Source of the DNA: Nymphalis io | Lineage: Eukaryota > Arthropoda > Insecta > Lepidoptera > Nymphalidae | Length of the DNA stretch: 64,000 bases | Direction: 5' to 3' | NCBI RefSeq assembly: GCF_905147045.1 | Contig: NC_065904.1 | Coordinates: 1,922,001 to 1,986,000, forward strand | Part shown: in pieces, positions 56,526 to 64,000 of the stretch | Position numbering within the stretch: the stretch's first letter is position 1 | Layout of the letters: each line of letters starts with the position of its first letter | Notes under the pieces: generated by a model | Database searches by the model: none | What the model saw: only the letters and a program-made list of their open reading frames with translations | What the model was told of the DNA's origin: nothing | Translations under genes and position numbers: made by a program

Positions 56526-57025
56526 GTTATAAGAATGCAATGTATCGTTTATATGCGAGTCCGTAGTCCAACTTGCACTTGGCTGATTTTTTGACCATGA
56601 CCACAACCTTTTTGGAGGGCTGGATCCGCACCTGGCAGCGTGGTGAACTGCAATTTCAAATCTCCAACCGAGATACTTTCACCTGCTGACTATCATAGAC
56701 ACCAAATAGGATTGTAATACTAAATTATCCCTGTTTGGTGACTCAGTGTAACAATTTTAACGCGAATGCAATTGCGACTGTAGTATTCGTTATGAATCTG
56801 ATTGTATGACATCATGATTATTGAACCACAAGCACCTTGATCTCATGGTTACATCGTAATAGTTACCGATTCGCCTCGGCTACAATTAGAATCAGTTCAT
56901 TGGACGCTTGTTAAACAAAACTGTAAAATTTAGATACCATAGATTATTAATTTACTATCAATAGAACTTAGGTACAGTTGGTAGAATTTGTAAATCTTAA
57001 CCGCGGAAAAATTTAAATATAATTT
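56526..57025. other. No feature assigned
   Basis: A GC-richer block at 56560-56660 (CCGTAGTCCAACTTGCACTT, ACCACAACCTTTTTGGAGGG) may be an unclassified repeat. Confidence 0.35.
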
Positions 57026-57027
57026 TA

Positions 57028-57328
57028 ATTTTTTTTTTTTTTTATAGAATAGGAAGGCGGACGAGCATATGGGCCACCTGATGGTAAGTGGTCACCAACG
57101 CTCTTAGACATTGGCATTGTAAGAAATGTCAACCATCGCTTACATATCCAATGCGCCACCAACCTTGGGAACTAAGATTTTATGTCCCTTGTGCCTGTAA
57201 TTACACTGGCTCACTCACCCTTCAAACCGGAACACAACAATATCAAGTATTGCTGTTTTGCGGTAGAATATCTGATGAGTGGGTGGTACCTACCCAGACG
57301 AGCTTGCACAAAGCCCTACCACCAGTAA
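57028..57328 (-). mobile_element. Family B retroposon, full length, young type
   Basis: Long T-run and ATAGAATAGGAAGGCGGACG to AAGCCCTACCACCAGTAAGT; minus strand. Nearly the same as 34052 and 49245. Confidence 0.94.
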
Positions 57329-57435
57329 GTATTTGGTCCTAGTGTAACTTCTTGATAGTAAAATTTCAACGTCCAATCACAATGTTATACAGGCTACCCA
57401 TCGATGTCAAAATCCCAAGTTCGAGTCCAATTAAG

Positions 57436-57742
57436 CACAGTAACAGCCTGTTAATGTCCCACTGCTGGGCTAAGGCCTCTTCTTCCTTTTTTTGAGGAGA
57501 AGGTTTAGAGCTTATTCCACCACGCAGCTTCACTGCGGGTTAGCAGAATACACATGTGACATAATTTCAATGAAATTAGACACATGCAGGTTTACTCACG
57601 ATGTTTTCCTTCACCGTCAAGCACGAGGTGAATTATAATCACAAATTAAGCACATGAAAAGTCAGTGATGCTTGCTCGGGTTTGAACCCTCGATCATCGG
57701 TTAAGATTCACGCTTTCTAACCACTAGGCCATCTCGGCTTAT
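57436..57742 (-). mobile_element. Metulj-like SINE, full length with TSD
   Basis: CACAGTAACAGCCTGTTAAT through GTTTTCCTTCACCGTCAAGC to the head CTAACCACTAGGCCATCTCG. Flanked by perfect 12-bp repeats AGTCCAATTAAG at 57424-57435 and 57743-57754. Confidence 0.95.
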
Positions 57743-57754
57743 AGTCCAATTAAG

Positions 57755-58798
57755 GATGCTTTTAATTACTACTAGCAAAAAACTTACACTTACTCTTCTA
57801 AAATAATAACTGAAACACAAGTTCGATGATTCATCTAACAGCCACTAAGTGCCCTACTGACTATATAAATGGTTAGTAATACAATACAATTATATGAAAA
57901 AACCCTTAAAATGAAACAATATTAAGGCTATTATATATTTAAAGTGTTCACTACAAGGCTGTATTAATACGTTATCAAAAAAAATTGGTTAAAGAAATGA
58001 AACACATTAGCCTCTCAGAGACCAAGTTGTATAGGTAGAAATGATAAAAACTTTGCTTTTATTAAATCTTTGGTTGAAATTCCATCAATCTGTAGTATAT
58101 TTGCTTTGCAAAAATGTAGAGCTACATTTTTCGCATAGCGATAATTTTATTTATATGAGAGGTTATTTATGTACCGTTAAACACATGGATATTTTAAAAC
58201 ACAGGCATTCCATTAATACTATGAGAACATCGTAAGTCGTCAGTTTGTTTGCTATCAATATATAAGCTTTAGTGTTATCACTTAAAATTGGAAATTAGCT
58301 GAAAAAAATGTTCAAAACATGCAATTTTTATGTTTTACTTAAATTTTCATTTTATGGTTGAATTTCAGTTGGGCGAAAACTAGTTAATATTATTAAACCA
58401 TTAATTATACCTACAGGTCCTGCACTGGTCGAAATCGATTTTAAAAATAAGATATAACATTAAAAAATTGCCACATATTTTAGACGACGCGTTTTTGCTT
58501 CAAATTTTTAATGTGTATTTTGTTCTTTTTATTTTAATTTTGTATTTTATAAAAATGTATGTACATAATTTAAAAATAAAGTAGTGATTATTACATTCAA
58601 AATTTATTTATGCATATATTTTTGATTTATAGTTAGCGAAACCTGAAGTCCAAATATGTTGGACAACGGACTGTATACTATTCTTTTCGATAGTATATAG
58701 ATTACTATTTCTCTCCCGCGTGTATGGTGGGCATGTGTTATATATATAACAAAATATTGTTATGTATAAAACCTTCTTCGGGGTCGATGTCTTACGGG
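57755..58798. other. AT-rich sequence, no feature seen
   Basis: No gene or repeat is recognised. Confidence 0.5.
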
Positions 58799-58799
58799 G

Positions 58800-58880
58800 T
58801 TCAAGCATGGTACATAGCAAATTTTAAATCAGTCCAGTGGTTTAGCCGTTAAAGCGTAACAGACATACAGTATATAAAAC
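58800..58880 (+). repeat. Family E repeat, 3'-type end
   Basis: TTCAAGCATGGTACATAGCA, TCAGTCCAGTGGTTTAGCCG, TTAAAGCGTAACAGACATAC; cf. 17385 and 61105. Confidence 0.5.
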
Positions 58881-59047
58881 AATTGTTTATAATATTATTT
58901 ATGGATTATTTCAATCGTAATACAATATTGTTAAATCGGAGCGGCGACCTCTTATCATTTTGCAACTCAATCGTTTTCTAATGAAACTGTTTTATCAATT
59001 ACAAGAATTGAATGAAAACATCGGATGGATGTAAATAATATAATCAA

Positions 59048-59105
59048 ACTAGCTTCCCGTCCCGGCTTCGCACGCGTAAATACAACCTAAAGAGTTTCTA
59101 TTGAA
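59048..59105 (+). repeat. Family E repeat, 5'-type end
   Basis: AACTAGCTTCCCGTCCCGGC, TTCGCACGCGTAAATACAAC; cf. the reverse copy at 31250. Confidence 0.5.
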
Positions 59106-59136
59106 GGACAAACATAAAAGAAAATCTTGTATTATT

Positions 59137-59382
59137 TTTTATAAAAAGACTGGTTGATGGTAAGTGGTCACGACCACCGCAGACATCGGCGCTGTATGAA
59201 CCAATCCTTACATCGCGAATGCACAACCAACCTTGAGAACTAAGATATTGTGGATTTTGTGTTTGTATGAACTGGCTCGCTCATCCTTCAAACTGGAATA
59301 CAACGATACTAAGTAATGCTCTTTGGCGGTAGAATAGATGATGAGTCAGCCATAAGGGCTTGCATAAAACCACCAAGTATTT
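59137..59382 (-). mobile_element. Family B retroposon, old full-length copy
   Basis: TTTTTTATAAAAAGACTGGT, ATGGTAAGTGGTCACGACC, ACCAACCTTGAGAACTAAGA, TTTGGCGGTAGAATAGATG, AAACCACCAAGTAT; minus strand, with a 5' deletion. Confidence 0.8.
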
Positions 59383-59641
59383 TTTGGACCAAAAACCTTC
59401 ACGGGCATACACAGAACGACTCACCAATATTATTATCTCAATCAAATGAAAGGCTTAGCAACGAATAGGGGACGAACATACAAAGATTAATTTCTATTTA
59501 TTAAGGAGAAGAAGAGAATATAATAAGTACAAGTATATACGCGTATGTATGTACATACACGAATACAGCTTACGTAAGTTGCGTACAATACTGCAAAAAT
59601 ATACCTATGTATACAACGCTGTAAAAATGATGATTGGTGAT

Positions 59642-59905
59642 TTAAATGATTAATAATAATAATATCCTGGGACATTATTCACACACGGCCATCTGATCCC
59701 AAACTAAGCAGAGCTTTTACTATGGAAACTAGACAACTGATATACTACATATACTACTTTTCCTTTTGTAAATACATACTTATATAGATAATTCCACCCA
59801 GGACAAACAGACATGTTCATGCGCACAAATGTCTGTCCTGGGTGGGAATCGAACCCACAACCTTCGGCGTGAAAGTCAAGTATCTACCAACCACGCCAAC
59901 CGGCC
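59642..59905 (-). mobile_element. tRNA-like SINE, family H
   Basis: Minus-strand copy. TAATAATAATAATATCCTGG (3' tail complement), ACACGGCCATCTGATCCCAA, a direct repetition of CCACCCAGGACA-like sequence (59798 and 59838), then the head GGGAATCGAACCCACAACC and CAACCACGCCAACCGG. Partner of 39425. Confidence 0.8.
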
Positions 59906-60160
59906 CGTCAAATAATTAGTGAATTAAATATTTACTAAATAAATAACCACTCATACTGTTCATGTGTAAAAGAGATAGAAACCTATTGCAAGCCTTTTTC
60001 CATCAAAAATTATAGCAAGTCATTGCCATCAAACATCAAGCTTCGGATACCTTATAACAGACCGCAATATAATAAAATGTATTAAAGTTTCATAATAATT
60101 TGTTTCGCATTAGCAACGCTATTGCTTTGTTTCAAGTAGTCGAATTTAATAATCGCTAAT
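59906..60160. other. AT-rich sequence, no feature seen
   Basis: No gene or repeat is recognised. Confidence 0.4.
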
Positions 60161-60164
60161 CTTA

Positions 60165-60320
60165 GTCTGGTAGCCGGGTTGGAGTCGCATTGCTGCGGTA
60201 TGCGAGTGACAAGGGGAATAGCGGTTATCGGCGACTTTGCGCTTGCCTTGACATGCTCGCAAAAATATCTACCAGGGCAGCAGAAATACAAAGATATCTT
60301 CGTGAGCGCAAACTGCAATG
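60165..60320. other. GC-richer block, unassigned
   Basis: Contains TGGTAGCCGGGTTGGAGTCG, TGCGAGTGACAAGGGGAATA and GCGGTTATCGGCGACTTTGC, with open frames on both strands (60082-60318 minus, 60179-60547 plus). No domain recognised. More likely a retroelement UTR fragment than an exon. Confidence 0.35.
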
Positions 60321-60712
60321 TAAATTCAACCTTAACATATTTTTATTTAAGTTTAGATTCCTCGTATCATATTTGTGAAAAACGACAAATTAGGTTACAA
60401 ATGTTAGTCCTTACTCATATAAAGATAGGGTGCATATTTATACGGGCAAACACTTTCAAATGTTCTAGTCTAGAAGCTGTACTTGCAGCGCTTTATGCTC
60501 TCCTAATTTTATTTGATATTTTACATTGCAAGTCTTGTATTTTTTAGTTATGTGAAACACAAACACGTTTAGGAACGACGTTTCTAGGACATGAGTTGGT
60601 AAGGAAGGTGATGGAATTTCACCAAAATAGGGGGCAACATATTTATCCTTTCAATATTAAAAGACTTTTTATATTAATTCTTTATAAAATGTCAAAACTA
60701 TCCTTAGCACTA

Positions 60713-60940
60713 GAGAGTAACATTACTCGTGACTGAAGTAATTTGTAGTTCTAATTCCACACTACAATTGGACCAACGCCGCATGGGAACCTACCCCCAT
60801 TATATATATATATATATAATTCATACGAAATGCGTCAATAAATATTTCAAATGACGTAAAGGGTAACAATTGAGAAAATTATCCTACCGCTAATTAGTTT
60901 TAAAAACTACAAGAAAAAACGGTAATTAATAAAAATACCT
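60713..60940 (+). repeat. Local repeat pair with 61750-62040, copy 1
   Basis: Holds GAGAGTAACATTACTCGTGA, then GAAATGCGTCAATAAATATT, AAATGACGTAAAGGGTAACA and AAAACTACAAGAAAAAACGG. Parts recur at 61750-62040 in a different order. Confidence 0.45.
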
Positions 60941-61104
60941 CTGATATATGTATGTACTGCTGCTTCACTCTCGGGTACTGCGAGTTGGTGTACATAAATT
61001 TTGCATAATTTCATCCGACAAGTGCAAGTTATGTCATAATGTTCTCTTTTCCGCCCAACGATATTAATTATAACAAACTAAAATAAGCCTATGCCCTTTT
61101 CCTT

Positions 61105-61192
61105 CTCAAGTTCGCTTCATACCAAATTTCATCAAAATCGGTTCAGTGATTTAGTCATAAAAGCGTAACAGACAAAAGACGAATATAAAATA
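61105..61192 (+). repeat. Family E repeat, 3'-type end
   Basis: TTCGCTTCATACCAAATTTC, ATCAAAATCGGTTCAGTGAT, TTAGTCATAAAAGCGTAACA. Confidence 0.55.
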
Positions 61193-61195
61193 ACA

Positions 61196-61668
61196 GCGAC
61201 GTGCAGTGCGCATTATTGGCGACGTAAAAGTCACAAACACCCTTGAACCTTTACATTATAGCAGCACTGAGCGCTTTCTATCGACTGTATTACGGCGAGT
61301 GCTCTGAGGAATTATTCTCTCTAATTCCTGCTTCCCCCTTCCTTCTTAAGTCCACGCGAGCTGGCTCTCGATGTCACTGCCTAACTGTGACATCAATTCC
61401 ATCGCGAACAAAGAAATTTGGCAACTCCTTTCTTTGTCGCACTTCCAAAAAATGGAATTCCTTACCAGCTCACGTGTTCCCCTCCTCTTACAAACCGGGT
61501 TCCTTCAAACGAGGCGTAAAGAGGCATCTTGCGGGCCGGCAAGGCGAAGGCGGCTAGTGCAGAACGTTTTTCCCGCCTGTACTGGCCGTCGTCGCGTTTG
61601 AACTCTACTACCACTTACCATCAGGTGGAGTAGAGTCATTTGTCCTCCCGGCGAATATATATAAAAAA
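61196..61668 (+). mobile_element. Family C LINE 3' end
   Basis: CAGCGACGTGCAGTGCGCAT onward. A 12-bp deletion (TTGCGTCGCGAG missing near 61257) separates the IGDVKVTNTLEPLH part from the open frame at 61243-61557 (AALSAFYRLYYGECSEELF, LAGRQGEGG, stop). 3' UTR and A-rich tail end about 61668. Close to the 11540 copy. Confidence 0.9.
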
Positions 61669-61749
61669 AAGACAAATAGTTAGATAGATAAACAGAAAAC
61701 ACTTAAGCTTTCTATTCACTGGACCATCCCAGCACTAGTTCATAGACGT

Positions 61750-62040
61750 TGATAAGAAATGCGTCACTAAATTTCATGACGTAAAGAACAAATAAGGAAA
61801 TCGTCATACCGCGTTCCAGATTTGAAAATTACAAGGAAAACTGTTATTATTTTCAATCATGGTAAAATCACGTAAAATCACTAGAAGCAATAATAAACAG
61901 TGAATAACCTTTTGACGCATGACATAATATGAAGCAATTTCTGATGACGTATTACCTCGTGATCGAAGACTTCAAATCCTAATTACCTTAAGGTCGTAAT
62001 TACCGCAATTCTGTAGTAACTGCATTACTCTCTAACAGCA
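61750..62040 (+). repeat. Local repeat pair, copy 2
   Basis: AAGAAATGCGTCACTAAATT, TCATGACGTAAAGAACAAAT, GAAAATTACAAGGAAAACTG, then CTCGTGATCGAAGACTTC and GCATTACTCTCTAACAGC. The last phrase is the inverse of the start of copy 1. Confidence 0.45.
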
Positions 62041-62063
62041 TGCTAAATACATTGATGTTGAAA

Positions 62064-62145
62064 ATAGATAACCCATTTGTTAAACATTGGGAGCAAATTC
62101 ATGTCAACTCGTTGTTTTTGACCCCTTATGTAAATGAATAAAAAA
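62064..62145 (+). repeat. Repeat G, copy 2
   Basis: ATAACCCATTTGTTAAACAT, TGGGAGCAAATTCATGTCAA, TTGTTTTTGACCCCTTATGT, ending in AATGAATAAAAAAAAG, which looks like a poly(A)-tailed 3' end. Partner of 35985. Confidence 0.6.
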
Positions 62146-62255
62146 AAGAAGATGTAAAATTTATCTGTATGTGATGAATAATCAAATAAATGGATGACAC
62201 CAAAGTGATAAAATTAAGTCAATAGTCAATTGTGAGTTATCAAAATATTTATCAG

Positions 62256-62369
62256 CTGTATTCAGCAAACCCGCACTTGAGCAGCGTTGTGGAATAAGCT
62301 CCAAACCTTCTCCTCAAAAAAGAGAAAGGAGGCCTTTAGCCCAGCAGTGGGACATTCACAGGCTGTTAC
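62256..62369 (+). mobile_element. Metulj-like SINE 3' end between 38-bp repeats
   Basis: CAAACCCGCACTTGAGCAGC to ACATTCACAGGCTGTTAC. Flanked by direct repeats of 38 bp (62218-62255 and 62370-62407, 36 matches), including CAATTGTGAGTTATCAAAAT. The eight bases CTGTATTC precede recognisable SINE sequence. Confidence 0.9.
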
Positions 62370-62784
62370 GGCAATAGGCAATTGTGAGTTATCAAAATAT
62401 TTATCAGGTAACAAATGCTTGAATAAATCATTTACAAAAAATACACAATTACAGTTCGAGGATTTTTGAGAAAAAATGTAATACCGCAATTCTTAATAAA
62501 TTTACTTAATTATGTTATAATAAAATAACATTGGCTTATTGTAGCTGTCACCACTGATGTCGGTTTAATTAGACGAAATATGTGAACATTATCAACATCC
62601 GTATTACCAGACGTACTAGGTTTTTTAGATTTCGTATCAACCTAAAATGTCCAATGCTAAGGATTGATAATAATTCGGGAGTATTAGTTCAACGATTATG
62701 TTTCACAAAACAAAAATTGAGTAATAATAAAATTTCAATAATATACGTAACAGTAAATAACCACAAGTCGTTTGTCAATATTTC

Positions 62785-62826
62785 ACGGGTGAGTAATGAA
62801 GTGAGTTCTTACAAAATAGCACTGCT
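62785..62826 (-). mobile_element. MITE terminal fragment
   Basis: The reverse complement of this segment starts GCTATTTTGTAAGAACTCAC and continues TTCATTACTCACCCGTG, i.e. the left end of the MITE at 30508. The rest of the element is missing. Confidence 0.7.
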
Positions 62827-62847
62827 GATAAGTATCACCTATATACA

Positions 62848-63087
62848 TGGCCACCTGATGGTAAGTGGTCACCACAACCTATATAAATTGGCACCTTAAG
62901 AAATATTAATCATTCCCTAAATCACCAGAGCGTGACCTACTTTGGAAACTATTTGTTATATGCCTGTAGTTACACTGGCTCACTCTTCATCCGGAACACA
63001 ACAATACTATTGCTGTTTGGTGATGTCTTGTTATGAGTGGGTAATACCTACTCAGGAGGAATTGCACAAAGCCCTACCACCAAGTAG
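62848..63087 (-). mobile_element. Family B retroposon, older copy
   Basis: ATGGCCACCTGATGGTAAGT, AATCACCAGAGCGTGACCTA, TAGTTACACTGGCTCACTCT, TTTGGTGATGTCTTGTTATG, AAGCCCTACCACCAAGTAGA; minus strand, tail missing. Confidence 0.85.
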
Positions 63088-63249
63088 AGTAATTTTTGCA
63101 GTTGAATAAATAATGAGAACTAACTCAACAGAATATATTAGAAAATTGCAGTTCACACTTTACAGTATGACCCAATAGTTTTAAAGATAGGACAAAATAT
63201 TTGATTTGATAAGAATTTATCTTTTTAAATCCATTTTTTTCCTCATAAG

Positions 63250-63545
63250 AAGGTTCAAGGTCACTCAAAGGGCAATGGAGAGGGCTATGCTCTGAGTTTC
63301 TCTGCGAGATCGAATCAGAAATGACGAAATCCGCAGGCGAACCAAAGTAACCGACATAGCCCGAAGAATTGCTAAATTGAAGTGGCAGTGGGCGGGGCAC
63401 ATTGCTCGCAGAACCGACGGCCGCTGGGGCAGAAAGGTTCTTGAGTGGCGACCATGAATCGCCATCGATCGGTCAACGTAGAAATCCTTGGGAGAGGCCT
63501 TTGTCCAGCAGTGGACGTCTTTCGGCTGATATGATGATGATGATG
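63250..63545 (+). mobile_element. RTE-type LINE 3' end, broken
   Basis: The frame reads KVTQRAMERAML, stop (TGA near 63294), VSLRDRIRNDEIRRR, LKWQWAGHIARRTDGRWGRK, VLEWRP, stop, then after a deletion SLGEAFVQQWTSFG and an ATGATGATGATGA tail at about 63530-63545. Same C-terminal domain as the copy at 55160, but missing the GRPPARW…WMR block and carrying stops. Confidence 0.9.
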
Positions 63546-63822
63546 AAACCCATTTTATTCTCAAAGTTTATTATTTCTTCAATATAATAGAATGGATACA
63601 TTGAAGCGCGTAACTACAGAATACCTATAAACTATAATTGCTTATAGCTCTCAATTTATCCTATTACAGTTTATGAATCTGTGGTCTAATTTAAACTGTA
63701 TGGAAAAACCAGATCGGTATGCAATTTCAGGGTTCATTTATATTCAATTTGTGTTTAAAGCTTAGAAGCGTTATTTGTGTTTTAAAAACTGGATTTCGCT
63801 CAAATATCAATTTATGAATAAC
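63546..63822. other. AT-rich sequence, no feature seen
   Basis: No gene or repeat is recognised. Confidence 0.4.
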
Positions 63823-63825
63823 TAA

Positions 63826-64000
63826 TTTCAGCCCATGGCTTCGCTTGCGTGTCAGAGGTGTTGGTTGTGTTTTAGATATAATAAATAGCCAATATCTATC
63901 CTTGGAGTTTAAGCTTACTTTGATCTAAATTTCATCAAATTTGGTTCAACCGTTTATCCGTTAACAAAGAGACTGTTTGTCTCTTCACACACAGTTGCTT
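63826..64000 (+). repeat. Family E-like repeat, runs off window
   Basis: TTTCAGCCCATGGCTTCGCT, TTTAGATATAATAAATAGCC, AAATTTCATCAAATTTGGTT, AACCGTTTATCCGTTAACAA. Resembles a compact version of the CCCGNCTTCGC … ATCAAAATCGGTTCA repeat, with both ends close together. Class uncertain. Confidence 0.55.

Noticed and set aside
60179..60547. 122-codon frame
   Set aside because: Composition changes abruptly along it and there is no recognisable domain; overlapping frames exist on both strands of the GC-rich part.

Overview
This is AT-rich animal nuclear DNA, almost certainly from a butterfly (Lepidoptera, probably Nymphalidae). Two things point there. The window is saturated with a tRNA-derived SINE that I recognise as the Metulj family described from Heliconius (tRNA-like head, body, 3' end GGCTGTTAC with TTAC-like tails). 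It also contains a chitin-binding RR-1 cuticle protein gene with a typical short first exon. There are no bacterial-type operons, rRNA genes, functional tRNA genes or CRISPR arrays.

Only one intact protein-coding gene is supported. It is a four-exon, plus-strand cuticle protein gene at 46065-52055 encoding a 169-residue secreted protein. It has a TATA box and initiator-like element just upstream, consensus splice sites, and a second intron of about 4.7 kb swollen by five retroposon insertions. No neighbouring cuticle gene is visible, although such genes usually lie in clusters.

The rest (1-45.98 kb and 52.1-64 kb) is intergenic-looking DNA made of interspersed repeats in AT-rich sequence. 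The families recognised are: Metulj-like SINEs (about 25 copies); 'family B', a roughly 290-bp A-tailed non-autonomous retroposon (about 30 copies); 3' ends of a CR1/Jockey-type LINE ('family C', five copies) plus one related LINE; RTE-type LINE 3' ends with TTGA- or ATGA-type tails (27.9, 44.4, 55.2, 63.3 kb, and a degenerate one at 33.3 kb); two other tRNA-like SINEs ('F' and 'H'); a MITE family; one TIR element starting TAGGGTTGCC; an R1-like LINE relic at 1.1-1.5 kb; and several short unclassified repeats.

The most informative structures are a Metulj copy with a 5' inversion flanked by a 12-bp target-site duplication (16.2-16.6 kb); a perfect 316-bp tandem duplication (43.47-44.10 kb); a Metulj fragment flanked by 38-bp direct repeats (62.2-62.4 kb); nested insertions at 32.3, 39.4, 44.5 and 53.1 kb; and a pair of unclassified dispersed repeats at 8.7 and 14.3 kb. 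I found no convincing undescribed gene system. Percent identities and family names would need a repeat-library search.
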